Source: Clostridia bacterium (GTDB taxonomy: Bacteria > Bacillota > Clostridia > Christensenellales > Aristaeellaceae). Taken from it: a stretch of DNA of 64,000 bases. This document shows, piece after piece, positions 51,812 to 60,520 of this stretch (the stretch's first letter is position 1; each line of letters starts with the position of its first letter). Location of the stretch: the NCBI GenBank assembly GCA_017410455.1, contig JAFQQT010000017.1, positions 124,001-188,000 of the forward strand, read 5' to 3'. Below the pieces are notes generated by a model. That model was given only the letters and a program-made list of their open reading frames with translations. It had not been told where the DNA came from and made no database searches. The position numbers and the translations under genes were made by a program.

Positions 51812-52558
51812 TCACAGAATGTGAGGCAGATGCACCGGCACCTGCTTGTACCACCAGTCCCAGTCGTGGTTGACGTCGTGGCCCCAGATGTCCACATAGC
51901 AGTTGATCTTCTTCTCGAAGAAGATGTCGCGCAGGCGGAAGGTCGTTTCGGGGATCTCCCAAGCGCCCTGGCCGACGACGATGACGCCCTTGTGGTTGTT
52001 GTACTGCTGGATGTAGGGGTGATCAGCGGGCATGCCAGCGAGGTAGTGCACAGGGGAGTTGGCGTAAACCAGCTCGTCCATGTAGCCGGGGAAGCCGTAC
52101 TCGCTGGAGTAGATGCCGCTGAGGGCCAGCAGGCCGTCGAAGAGGTCGGGACGGCGGAAGTAGAGGTTCGTGGCGTGGGTCGCGCCGAGGCTGCAGCCAA
52201 AGGCGATGCATCCGGGCGTGCCGGTCCAGCCATTGCGTTCGTTGGCCATGGCCTGCATGAAGGGCACGACCTCGTTGAAGATGTAGTTCATCCACTGCTC
52301 GTGGCGGCGGATGCGGAAGTAGGGCTCCCAGGTGGCGGAGTAGCTCTCCTTGTCCATGGTATCGATGGCGAAGACCATGCACTGGCCGGACTCGATCCAG
52401 GGGGCCCAGACGTCGGTCATCCTGAAGGACTCAAAGTCGAAGAAGCGACCGTCCTGGCAGGGGATGAACAGCACCGGCCGGCCGGCATGGCCGTAAACCT
52501 TGATCTCCATCTCCCGGTCCAGGGACGGGGAATGCCATTTGGTGTAGTAGGTCTGCAT
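51812..52558 (-). CDS. Alpha/beta hydrolase, esterase family
   Basis: A 248-residue serine esterase. Nucleophile in FGCSLGATHA (GxSxG) near 125; the oxyanion region PVLFIPCQDGRFFDF near 28-42; likely Asp and His in the C-terminal part (DIWGHDVNHDWDWWY holds a conserved GHDxxHDWxxW, near 220-235). No signal peptide. This resembles esterase-D/PHB-depolymerase-like cytosolic enzymes. AAGGAAG precedes the ATG. Its upstream neighbour (22 bases) is another alpha/beta hydrolase. Confidence 0.88.
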   Translation of the reverse strand: MQTYYTKWHSPSLDREMEIKVYGHAGRPVLFIPCQDGRFFDFESFRMTDVWAPWIESGQCMVFAIDTMDKESYSATWEPYFRIRRHEQWMNYIFNEVVPFMQAMANERNGWTGTPGCIAFGCSLGATHATNLYFRRPDLFDGLLALSGIYSSEYGFPGYMDELVYANSPVHYLAGMPADHPYIQQYNNHKGVIVVGQGAWEIPETTFRLRDIFFEKKINCYVDIWGHDVNHDWDWWYKQVPVHLPHIL

Positions 52559-52579
52559 GTTGCACTTCCTTGTGTGTCG

Positions 52580-53344
52580 TTATTTGCGGGTATACATCAG
52601 CGTGCCCATCAGGAAGGGGAGCTGCTCCTCCCAGCAGGCTTCGCAGTGATCGCCGTTGGGTACGATGCGGGCGGTGGTCCACACGCCCCTTTGCATCAGG
52701 TGTGCGCATACGGAGGCGAAGAGGTCGCGCATGCCCTCGTGGTTGGCCATCTCCCGGGAGCCGTAGTCCAGGTAGATGACGGTGTCCGGCGCGAGATCCG
52801 CCTGGTCAATCAGGGCGTGGATCTGTTCCGGCGCAACCCACACGCTGGGGCTCAGGCAGCAGGCGCGGCTGTAGACGCGGTTGTGCCGGAGGATGGCGTA
52901 CAGGCTCATCAGCCCGCCCATGGAGGAGCCGGCGATGAAGGTGTGCTCCCGCTCCGGACGGGTGGGGTACTTCTCGTCGATGAGCGCCTTGAGCGGCCCG
53001 GCGAACCAGTTCATGGTCGTTTTGCCCCGGCCGCGCAGCACCATGTCGCGGAATGTGAAGTCGTAGGGCGAGTACTCCCGGAGGCGGCCGCCCTTCGGGC
53101 TGTGGTTGCAGTCCACCGCCACGATGATCATGGGCAGGTGCGTTTCGTCCATGAAGTCCTTCAGGCCCCAGGACTTGCCGTAGGTGGCGTCCTCATCGAA
53201 GAAGACATTGTGGCCGTCAAACATGTACAGCACGGGGTAGCGGGCGTCGGGGTCGTTCTCCGCCTCGTCGGGTACGTACACATACACGGTGCGGGCCCTG
53301 CGACTGAGCGAGCGGGGCAGCGGAACCTGAAACTTCTCAATCAT
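52580..53344 (-). CDS. Alpha/beta hydrolase, enterochelin esterase-like
   Basis: A 254-residue esterase of the Fes/IroE/esterase-D type. VYVYVPDEAENDP...YPVLYMFDGHNVFFD near 20-50, nucleophile in IAGSSMGGLMSLY near 140, Asp in YLDYGSRE, and His in NGDHCEACW near the C-terminus. No signal peptide, so a cytoplasmic role. It is the first gene of the operon running to the terminator at 49831. A good promoter lies 49 bases upstream. Substrate is likely an ester of a small molecule or siderophore; no siderophore genes are seen here. Confidence 0.88.
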   Translation of the reverse strand: MIEKFQVPLPRSLSRRARTVYVYVPDEAENDPDARYPVLYMFDGHNVFFDEDATYGKSWGLKDFMDETHLPMIIVAVDCNHSPKGGRLREYSPYDFTFRDMVLRGRGKTTMNWFAGPLKALIDEKYPTRPEREHTFIAGSSMGGLMSLYAILRHNRVYSRACCLSPSVWVAPEQIHALIDQADLAPDTVIYLDYGSREMANHEGMRDLFASVCAHLMQRGVWTTARIVPNGDHCEACWEEQLPFLMGTLMYTRK

Positions 53345-53392
53345 ACGCGCATTCTTCTCCTGCGATATGCTGGCGGAAATCCGCCGGAGAAC

Positions 53393-53421
53393 ATTCTACC
53401 ACATTCCCCTGCCTGTGGCAA
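53393..53421 (-). promoter_or_regulatory. Promoter for the hydrolase/ATP-grasp operon
   Basis: On the minus strand TTGCCA (53421-53416), 17-bp spacer, TAGAAT (53398-53393), 49 bases before the start. Both hexamers match five of six. Confidence 0.8.
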
Positions 53422-53478
53422 CCGGCAAATGCCGAATTCTCCTGCATTTTCCGGTTCTTATTGGGTTCGGGGCGAAGC

Positions 53479-53507
53479 TTTACATCCCCCGGCTGATGTG
53501 GTATACT
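53479..53507 (+). promoter_or_regulatory. Promoter for the ATPase/HEPN operon
   Basis: TTTACA at 53479-53484, 17-bp spacer, TATACT at 53502-53507, 102 bases before the ATG. Both hexamers match five of six. It stands back to back with the hydrolase promoter. Confidence 0.8.
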
Positions 53508-53608
53508 GGAAAAAAAGGATGACTCCGGCAAGAAAAGCACGAAGGCTGGCGCGTTGGTACGAGAGATGACGGAATGCGTCGGCGCATGCATGAGAGGAGT
53601 TGAAGCGC

Positions 53609-56600
53609 ATGACAGCGATTCATCAGATGATGGAGCGTTTCAGACAACAGAGCAGGGAGGCGGAAACCCTTCTGGCGCAGCTGATGGACAGCGTGCGGGG
53701 GGAGCGTCCCCCGGCGGCGGATCTGCCCGGGCGCGTGCAACAGGCGATGGAGGCGCTGCGGTCGCAGTATGACGCGCTGCGCACCTGGGCGGCGCGTCGC
53801 CTTGACGAGGATGAGATGCCTGCCGATGACGCGCCCGTTGGCGATTATGCGCAGGCGGTTTCCGGCAGCCGTCGCACGGCGCTGGCCCGCTCCCTGGATG
53901 TGTGCCTGCGGCTGAGCACGGATCTGGAGCGCCATCAGCAGCCGCTCCGCGAAGTGCAGGAGCGTGTGTTTGCGCTGCAGCAGCGCATCGAGAATGGCCG
54001 GGAGTATTCCCCGGAGGAGCTGCAGCAATACCAGGCCTTTGCCGAAGCGGTTTGCATGGGTGACGCCTTCCAGCGGGAGGATTCCCGGGCGCTGGGGCTG
54101 ATGGAGAAGCTGGAAACGGCGACGCTGCCCGTGTCGATGGTCGTGGGGTTGATGCTCCACGCTTTTCGTGTGGAAGAGAACCCGACCTTTATCGGTGAAG
54201 CGCTTGCCTTTGACGATGATGAGCAGCCGGTTCTGCCCCTGAAGGCTGCGGAAGAGCCGCAGGATGCGGAGCAGCATGCAATCCCCAAGCCTGCCCCGGA
54301 ACCTGTGCCCGCCCCGGCACCCGTGCCTGATCCGGCGCCTGTGCCTGATCCGGAACCTGAGCCTGATCCGGAGCCTGTGCCCGACCCGGAACCGGTGCGC
54401 CTTTGGCCGGAGTCTGCCAGCTATTACGAGCCGGGCAGCTGCAGCGTGAAGGTCAACCATATGGAGTCTGGAAAGAAGCTGACCGGCACGGACGTATTCA
54501 TGCAGCACGCCAACGCCCACGCGACGGAAATGGACGGGCTGCTGGCGGTTGCTGGTGCGCTGCTCTTTGACCCTGTTGACGTCAGCGACGCGCAGGCGCG
54601 GGCTGCATTGACGGATGTGAACTGGCCGCCCCGCCGCCATGGCTATGTGGATGAGGTCGTCATCTCCATGGGGGATATGTCCTACAGCTACCTTTGCCTG
54701 AGCGAGGCGACCCGCTATCTGCTGCGGAATTCCAGCATCCGGAACTTCTTCAGAAACAGGCGCAATGACTTCAGCCACCGGCCGATCAACCCGGAAAGAT
54801 ACATCTCCTCCGCCATGATGGAGGAGGACGAAACTTTCGCCGTCCGCATGATGTATACGATCCTCTACGCCAAGGCCCGCGGCGAACGCTTCAAGCCGGT
54901 GGATAACGCGGTGCTGTGGAATGGTGAGGACTGGAAGCCTGAAAAGAAGCAAAAGGAAGCGGTGCTCATGGCGCTCTTCACCCCGGGCAGGGAGGAAGAG
55001 GAGCTGTGCTGGATGCGCGACATGGCGCAGCGCGCAGCGGATAACAGCGTGAAGCTGACCATCCTGACCGTATCGGCCGAGGAGAAGGAGTTTGTCCGCA
55101 GCCTGCTTGAACTGCCTGAGGCGCATGCGGCGTGGGTGAACCTCGTGGCTGTGGATGAAGAAGCTGCGGAAGAGCCGGCCGGAGGGAATGACGAAGGTCA
55201 GGATGCCGTGAAGGACGATATGCCCGTACCTGCACCGGCGACAGATCAGGATCCTGTGCCAGTGCCCGATCCTGTGCCAGTGCCCGATCCTGTGCCGGTG
55301 CCTGACCCTGTGCCCGTGCCGGAACCGGCACCCGATCCTGTACCGGTGCTGGTCGACGAGGACAAGCCTGACGACAGGCAGACCGCAGAGACCCTGGCGC
55401 CCATGCGGCCGATCAACCGCAGGATGAACACCAGCGAAGAGCTCTGCGCGCATTACAGGACCTGCGCCTACGAGGCCTATGCCAACGGCCGTGGCGATGT
55501 GGGCAGCGTGATGCTGCGCTCCCTGGGCGTGACGCATGAAGGGGTGGAGAAGATCTGGGCGCGCTGGGCCTGTGCGGCGGGCGATCCGGCTTTCCGGCGG
55601 CAGCGGCGGCCGGGCACGGTGCTGTCCCTCTATGGCGAAGCGCCGGACCGGGCAACGAGCGCGCTGGCGCTGGCGGCCTGCCTGCGCATGTACTGCTCTC
55701 AGGATGCGCAGGAGGAATACTGGCAGCGCTGCTGGCAGCGGGCGAGGGAGTATCTGCGCCGCCTGCCCGCGCCCTGCCCGACGCTGGAAGGCTGCTTGCA
55801 GCGGCTGGATGCGTTGCTGGCGGAGAGCCGTGCCGGCCTGACGCCCGCCGTGTTTGCGGCCCTGGGCAATGCGCCTGCCGGCAGCGAACAGCTGCAGCTG
55901 GTGCAGGAGCAGGCGAAACGGATCATTCAGGAAAGGTTCGAAAACATCTACGCATCCGACCGGCAGATCATGTGCCTGTACGCCGCGATGCTGGGCGAGG
56001 GTTCCGCGCTGCATACGGCGCTGGACGCCGTGGCGGCGGGGGATCAGGAGGCTGCCGATTCCATCGTTGACATCCTGCAGGGGCTCCATCCCCAGCTGCT
56101 GACGGAAGGCAGAGCGGTGGAGGAAGCGGTGATGACCGAGTGGGCGTGCCTGAGCAGCGCGCCGCTCAATGCCCGCCACCGCAGCAACCTCGTGAGCCGC
56201 ATGTGCTGCTGTACCGACGTCATCGGCCGCTGGCTGAGCCTGGTGGAAGCCGGGCGGCGGGAGATGACCGAGGCACAGCTGAATGCGGCGCAGGGGCTGC
56301 GCACGGTCATGCCTGAGGCGGTCGAAGAGATCCGCGCAGCGGCGGCCCTGGTGACCACGGCTGAGGAGCGCGGCGCGATGCAGGTGCTCCTGACCACGGC
56401 GGAGGAGATCGCTCAGGGTCTTGCCCGGGCGCAGATGCCGCCGGCAAAGACGGACTACTACCTGGCCCTTGCTGCGGGCATGCCGGAACAGCCCCAGCGC
56501 CGCCAGGCCGCGCCTGCACAGCAGGCCGACTGGGAGGACGCTGCTGCGCTGCTGGCAGCCGTCGGCAGCGTCGTGGTGATCGAGGCGGATGGCTTGCCCT

Positions 56601-59092
56601 GCATCTTCAGTGACCAGGAAATGCTGGATCCCTACGAGCAGTGCCGCCGCCTGGAACCGCTGGCGAATCAGCCCCGTCCCGATCTGGTGTGGGCGGCGAA
56701 CTGCTTCCTGCGCGATGCGGCGTATGACTTCAACGAAAGCATCTGCGGCGGCAACTACGGCAACGGTCTGCGTCTGGTGGAGGCGGCTGAGGACGCCGGC
56801 GAAACGCTGGAGTCCTACGATGCGGAGGAGATCCTCATCTTCAGCAAGTCGGGCCTGAGCAAGCTGAAGCTCGAGAAGGAGAAGTTCCGCGGACAGATGG
56901 AGATGGCCGCGGCCCGCGGCTGGTTTGAGCACATGCCGGAGGCCCAGGAGGTCATCGAAAGCGTGGCGCTCAATAAGTGCGAACGCTGCGAGGCGGCCCG
57001 CGACTATGCCATGGGCATGCTCTGCCTGAAGGAAGCGATGCAGTGGGCGCGGCAGCGGGCGCATGAATACTGGAGCGGCATGCTGGAGGAGCGCCTGCGC
57101 CAGGCGATGGAGAAGTATGGCATCTTCGAGGACACGCCGGCCACGCGCCGCATCCGCCGCCTGATTGAGCAGGCCAGCTTCACCGCGGCCGAGGACGCCA
57201 TCAAGGCCGCCAGCGCCCATGGCTTTGCCGACCTGCCCGGTGGCGAGCCCGCTGAAACCACCTGCTTTGCGGAATTCATGCGCACCTACACCATGCTCTA
57301 CGACCAGGTGAAGAATGTCACGGATATGCCGTCCCTCATCGAGTATGTGGCGGTGGGTCAGGCGGATCTGGACTCGTGCAGCGCGCTTCTGGCGGCGTGG
57401 CCGGCACAGCAGGGGCACATGCTGCCCAATGCGAGGAATCTGCTGGCGGCGCTGAACCTGAATGTGGCTTCCTGCACCCCCTATCCGGGGATGAACAACG
57501 GTGCCCATGCCTGCATTGACTTCGGGCACACCATGTCCACCCAGGGCTTTGAGCAGCACCCCTTTGCGGCCTTCGGCACGGGCATGTTTGCCAGCGATAA
57601 CGGCCTCGACCTGGTGTATGTGCCCCCGTGCACGAATGCGCTGAGCTACCTGGACCGGATGTGCGATGCGCTCAACCGCACCCACGCCCGGGCGGTGCTC
57701 TTTGTGATCAATGCGGTGCTGAGCAAGGCGGAGCGCAGGCAGATCGCCACGCGCATCTGGCACAACCCGGACATCAGCCTGCCATTCATCTTCATCGACC
57801 GCGTGCTGGCCTTCTACCTGGCGCAGAAGCCCTGCGACCAGCGCTGGAATGCCCTGCTGCAGTGTGCGCTGCCCTTCGCGATGGTCAAGCCCTACGTCAT
57901 CAGCAGCACGGCGATCGTGCCGCCGGAGATGTTCGTGGGCCGCGTGGAGGAGCTGCGCCGGATCGAGAATTTCGTCAACGACAAGGGCGCGAACCTGGTC
58001 TATGGCGGCCGCCAGCTGGGCAAGACCGCCCTGCTGTACCGCGTGGTGCAGAAGCACCACGACCCCGCGCACGAGAAGTTCGCCGTGGTGGCCACGGTGC
58101 GCAAGTGCGATGTGAAGAAGGCCGTGCCGGCCATCGTCCGCGAGCTGCGCGTGCGGGGCTTCCCCGGCGCGGAAACCCTGCCCCGGGACGTGTCCTGGAG
58201 CGACATGTGCAACTGGATCAGCGATATGCTGGAGCGCTACCCCTCCATGATGCTGCGCCTGATGATCGACGAAGCAGACGTGCTGCTGACCTCCGCCGGC
58301 GAGGACAACTACAGCGCCATCGACGAATTGCGCAACGTGCAGCGCACCTTCCCGGATCGCTTCAAGTTCGTGCTGGCGGGCGTGCATGACGTGCTGCGCT
58401 TCTCCGAGCGGGCGCTGGAGGCCAACAGCCCCCTGGTGCATCTGGGCAGCGTGGCCGTGGGTCCCTTGCCCTACAGCGACGCCGAGCAGCTGCTGCGCCG
58501 CCCTCTGAGCTACCTGGGCTTCGAGTTCGATGGCTCCGAGCGGCAGCAGGCGCTGATCTCCACCATCCTCTACAAGACCAACTACTACCCGGGCCTGATC
58601 CACCACTACTGCGACAGCCTGCTGTCCACCATAGCGGAGGGGCAGGCGGTGGTGCTGCCGGAGAAGCCGCCATACGAGCTGGACGAGAATTTGATCGCCC
58701 GCCGCCTGGTGGACAGCAACTTCCAGCAGGCGACGAAGGATCGCTTCCTGATGACCATCTGCGTGGAAGAGGGCGTGCAGTATTACTACATCCTCAGCTG
58801 CATGCTGGCCATGTGCTGCTACGAGAACCCGGAGGCCAAGCTGGGCGTGACGCAGAACGAGTTCGTGCGCGTCGCCAGGGAGTATGGCATCGGCGCCATC
58901 GAGCAGCTGAGCGCAAAGAGCCTGCGCGCGCTGCTGGAGGAGCTGTGCCAGCTGAACATCTTCCGCAGGTCCGATGGCGACACGGTGCTCTACCGCTTCG
59001 CCCGGCCGGACTTCCAGAACATGCTGGGCACGGACGCGGATGTGCTGAACCAGATGGAAACCTTTGCATTGATGGAGGTGAATGACGTTTGA
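53609..59092 (+). CDS. Large protein with C-terminal AAA/Orc1-like ATPase (1827 aa)
   Basis: A 1827-residue soluble protein. Order: helical/coiled-coil segment (about 1-175); Pro-rich linker with PVPDPEP repeats (about 225-275); unrecognised domain (about 280-510) with an RRNDFSH motif at 384-390; second Pro-rich linker of PVPVPD units (about 545-585); long helical region (about 600-1270); an alpha/beta stretch before the ATPase (VLFVINAVLSKAERRQIATR, FIFIDRVLAFYLA); AAA domain starting MFVGRVEELRRIENF, Walker A GGRQLGKT (1466-1473) and Walker B LRLMIDEADVLL (about 1549-1560), then winged-helix-like C-terminus. The pattern fits conflict-system ATPases. ATG 53609 with AGGAG nine bases upstream; a TTG three codons earlier is weaker. 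The partner gene overlaps its stop. Confidence 0.75.
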   Translation: MTAIHQMMERFRQQSREAETLLAQLMDSVRGERPPAADLPGRVQQAMEALRSQYDALRTWAARRLDEDEMPADDAPVGDYAQAVSGSRRTALARSLDVCLRLSTDLERHQQPLREVQERVFALQQRIENGREYSPEELQQYQAFAEAVCMGDAFQREDSRALGLMEKLETATLPVSMVVGLMLHAFRVEENPTFIGEALAFDDDEQPVLPLKAAEEPQDAEQHAIPKPAPEPVPAPAPVPDPAPVPDPEPEPDPEPVPDPEPVRLWPESASYYEPGSCSVKVNHMESGKKLTGTDVFMQHANAHATEMDGLLAVAGALLFDPVDVSDAQARAALTDVNWPPRRHGYVDEVVISMGDMSYSYLCLSEATRYLLRNSSIRNFFRNRRNDFSHRPINPERYISSAMMEEDETFAVRMMYTILYAKARGERFKPVDNAVLWNGEDWKPEKKQKEAVLMALFTPGREEEELCWMRDMAQRAADNSVKLTILTVSAEEKEFVRSLLELPEAHAAWVNLVAVDEEAAEEPAGGNDEGQDAVKDDMPVPAPATDQDPVPVPDPVPVPDPVPVPDPVPVPEPAPDPVPVLVDEDKPDDRQTAETLAPMRPINRRMNTSEELCAHYRTCAYEAYANGRGDVGSVMLRSLGVTHEGVEKIWARWACAAGDPAFRRQRRPGTVLSLYGEAPDRATSALALAACLRMYCSQDAQEEYWQRCWQRAREYLRRLPAPCPTLEGCLQRLDALLAESRAGLTPAVFAALGNAPAGSEQLQLVQEQAKRIIQERFENIYASDRQIMCLYAAMLGEGSALHTALDAVAAGDQEAADSIVDILQGLHPQLLTEGRAVEEAVMTEWACLSSAPLNARHRSNLVSRMCCCTDVIGRWLSLVEAGRREMTEAQLNAAQGLRTVMPEAVEEIRAAAALVTTAEERGAMQVLLTTAEEIAQGLARAQMPPAKTDYYLALAAGMPEQPQRRQAAPAQQADWEDAAALLAAVGSVVVIEADGLPCIFSDQEMLDPYEQCRRLEPLANQPRPDLVWAANCFLRDAAYDFNESICGGNYGNGLRLVEAAEDAGETLESYDAEEILIFSKSGLSKLKLEKEKFRGQMEMAAARGWFEHMPEAQEVIESVALNKCERCEAARDYAMGMLCLKEAMQWARQRAHEYWSGMLEERLRQAMEKYGIFEDTPATRRIRRLIEQASFTAAEDAIKAASAHGFADLPGGEPAETTCFAEFMRTYTMLYDQVKNVTDMPSLIEYVAVGQADLDSCSALLAAWPAQQGHMLPNARNLLAALNLNVASCTPYPGMNNGAHACIDFGHTMSTQGFEQHPFAAFGTGMFASDNGLDLVYVPPCTNALSYLDRMCDALNRTHARAVLFVINAVLSKAERRQIATRIWHNPDISLPFIFIDRVLAFYLAQKPCDQRWNALLQCALPFAMVKPYVISSTAIVPPEMFVGRVEELRRIENFVNDKGANLVYGGRQLGKTALLYRVVQKHHDPAHEKFAVVATVRKCDVKKAVPAIVRELRVRGFPGAETLPRDVSWSDMCNWISDMLERYPSMMLRLMIDEADVLLTSAGEDNYSAIDELRNVQRTFPDRFKFVLAGVHDVLRFSERALEANSPLVHLGSVAVGPLPYSDAEQLLRRPLSYLGFEFDGSERQQALISTILYKTNYYPGLIHHYCDSLLSTIAEGQAVVLPEKPPYELDENLIARRLVDSNFQQATKDRFLMTICVEEGVQYYYILSCMLAMCCYENPEAKLGVTQNEFVRVAREYGIGAIEQLSAKSLRALLEELCQLNIFRRSDGDTVLYRFARPDFQNMLGTDADVLNQMETFALMEVNDV

Positions 59093-60105
59093 GCGCGGCA
59101 GAACTCTGGTGGTGCCAGGTACCTGCGGGCGTGAGCCTGTACAACCAGCTGGCCTGTGACCTGCAGCAGGGAAAGAGCATCGTGCTGGACGCGGGCCGGA
59201 TGCCCTGGCCGGACACGCTGCGCGGTTACCTGCGCGATGTGGTGACACAGATCAACAATGCGATGCCCTTTGAGATCATCAACGCCTCCGATTGCCCGCC
59301 GGGCATGGAGCCGGATGCGTTCCTCTTCCGCTGCATCGGCGAGGAGGATCACTACGGCACGCAGCTCCTGCGCATCAAGCGTCTGCGCCGCAAGCCTGCC
59401 TGCCTGTGGGTGGATGGCATTCCGCAGAAGCAGTATGCCCAATGGATCGACATGGCGGTGGAACTGACGCGGGAACCCTCGCAGATGATGCTCATCCTGG
59501 ATATCCCGGAGCAGGTGAGTGTGCCGGAATGTGAACGCCTGGCGCCCGAGGGCGTGTGGCACAGCCGCTTTGATGTGTATTACTTCTCCCTCATGCGGCT
59601 GAGCACGCTGCAGGAGGACGAGCGCATGGTGGAATACGCAGCGACGCTGTGCACGGAGCTGTCCGGCCTGGATCCGATCCTGTGCGATCAGCTGTGTCAG
59701 GTGCCGGAGCGGCTGATGCAGAATCCGCTGAAGGTGGCAGAGCAGCTGGGCTGCCAGGTCAACATCAACCAGGCGGTGCTCAGGGCGCAGATGCGCGCCT
59801 TCATGCCGCTGGTGGAGCTGTGCCGCATCACGGTCAATGAACTGCTCCGCCATCAGCTGGAGAACGCGCTGCCATTCTCTCCGGACAAGGGCGAAACGGT
59901 CAGAAAGTCCGATGTGGAACGGGTGGAGCTGACCCACATCATCCAGATGGCGAATCGCGGGCGGATCAACCTGCCCAGCGATCTGTACAATCTGCTGCAC
60001 AACCTGCGCGAGATCCGCAACCACCTGGCGCACCTGACGATGCTGAGCAACGTGGAGATCGGGACGCTGCTGGGTGGCATGGATTCGCTGGCGGAGTGGC
60101 AGTAA
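59089..60105 (+). CDS. HEPN-motif protein, partner of the large ATPase
   Basis: A 338-residue protein. The first 230 residues look like an alpha/beta fold (GKSIVLDAGRMPW, ACLWVDGIPQK, SQMMLILDIPEQV, comparable to a P-loop-like core without a clear Walker motif; QQGKSIVL holds only GKS). The C-terminal 110 residues are helical and end LHNLREIRNHLAHLTML: RNHLAH at 310-315 is an exact RNxxxH HEPN motif, the RNase active site of many toxins. The TTG start overlaps the ATPase stop (TTGA), with GGAGG ten bases upstream, so the two are translationally coupled. Most likely a complex; RNase activity is inferred only. Confidence 0.65.
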   Translation: MSAAELWWCQVPAGVSLYNQLACDLQQGKSIVLDAGRMPWPDTLRGYLRDVVTQINNAMPFEIINASDCPPGMEPDAFLFRCIGEEDHYGTQLLRIKRLRRKPACLWVDGIPQKQYAQWIDMAVELTREPSQMMLILDIPEQVSVPECERLAPEGVWHSRFDVYYFSLMRLSTLQEDERMVEYAATLCTELSGLDPILCDQLCQVPERLMQNPLKVAEQLGCQVNINQAVLRAQMRAFMPLVELCRITVNELLRHQLENALPFSPDKGETVRKSDVERVELTHIIQMANRGRINLPSDLYNLLHNLREIRNHLAHLTMLSNVEIGTLLGGMDSLAEWQ

Positions 60106-60142
60106 ACGGCTTCCCTGCGGAAGTCCCGGACAACACAAACAA

Positions 60143-60176
60143 GGGGACGCACCGGCCTGATGGGTCGTGCGTCCCC
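60143..60176 (+). terminator. Terminator of the ATPase/HEPN operon
   Basis: Perfect 10-bp stem GGGGACGCAC/GTGCGTCCCC with a 14-base loop, then CTCTATATGG; no long T tract. Confidence 0.7.
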
Positions 60177-60203
60177 CTCTATATGGTTATGGATGGATAA
60201 GAA

Positions 60204-60227
60204 AAAGCCTCCTGATGACTCAGGAAG
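60204..60227 (-). terminator. Terminator of tRNA-Leu
   Basis: On the minus strand TCCTGA/TCAGGA with a four-base loop, then GGCTTTTTCTT, directly after the tRNA gene. Confidence 0.85.
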
Positions 60228-60232
60228 CTCAG

Positions 60233-60314
60233 TGCGGTCGACGGGACTTGAACCCGTACCCATTGCTGGACACGCCCCTCAAACGTGCGCGTATACCGAT
60301 TCCGCCACGACCGC
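60233..60314 (-). tRNA. tRNA-Leu (GAG)
   Basis: Acceptor GCGGTCG pairs with CGACCGC, discriminator A, and no encoded CCA. The anticodon stem CACGT/GCGTG closes the loop TTGAGGG with anticodon GAG. D-arm GGCGGAATCGGT, an extra arm of class II type and T-arm CGGGTTCAAGTCCCG are all present. Length is 82 bases. Confidence 0.97.
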
Positions 60315-60334
60315 ATGCCGTAACAGCAAAATCT

Positions 60335-60362
60335 ATTATAGCACACTTTGCGGATTTGTCAA
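60335..60362 (-). promoter_or_regulatory. Promoter of tRNA-Leu
   Basis: On the minus strand TTGACA (60362-60357), 16-bp spacer, TATAAT (60340-60335), 21 bases before the tRNA. Both hexamers are perfect. Confidence 0.93.
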
Positions 60363-60411
60363 GCACTCGCAGGAAATTATTTTCCGTAGAGAAATCCGGC
60401 GCCGAATCCTT

Positions 60412-60440
60412 TTGACATTTCAGCGCCGATGCATTATCAT
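60412..60440 (+). promoter_or_regulatory. Promoter for the rRNA methyltransferase gene
   Basis: TTGACA at 60412-60417, 17-bp spacer, TATCAT at 60435-60440, 81 bases before the start. Confidence 0.85.
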
Positions 60441-60520
60441 AGTAACGGGGAACGTGCAGAAGGGGAGGCACATGGCCGCCCTGCCCGTTCCCCCATACAG
60501 GACATGAAAGAGGAAGCTCT

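Noticed and set aside
53480-59248. A 1922-codon antisense frame over the large ATPase gene
   Set aside because: His/Gln/Arg-rich translation without motifs; the plus strand has Walker motifs and coupled starts.
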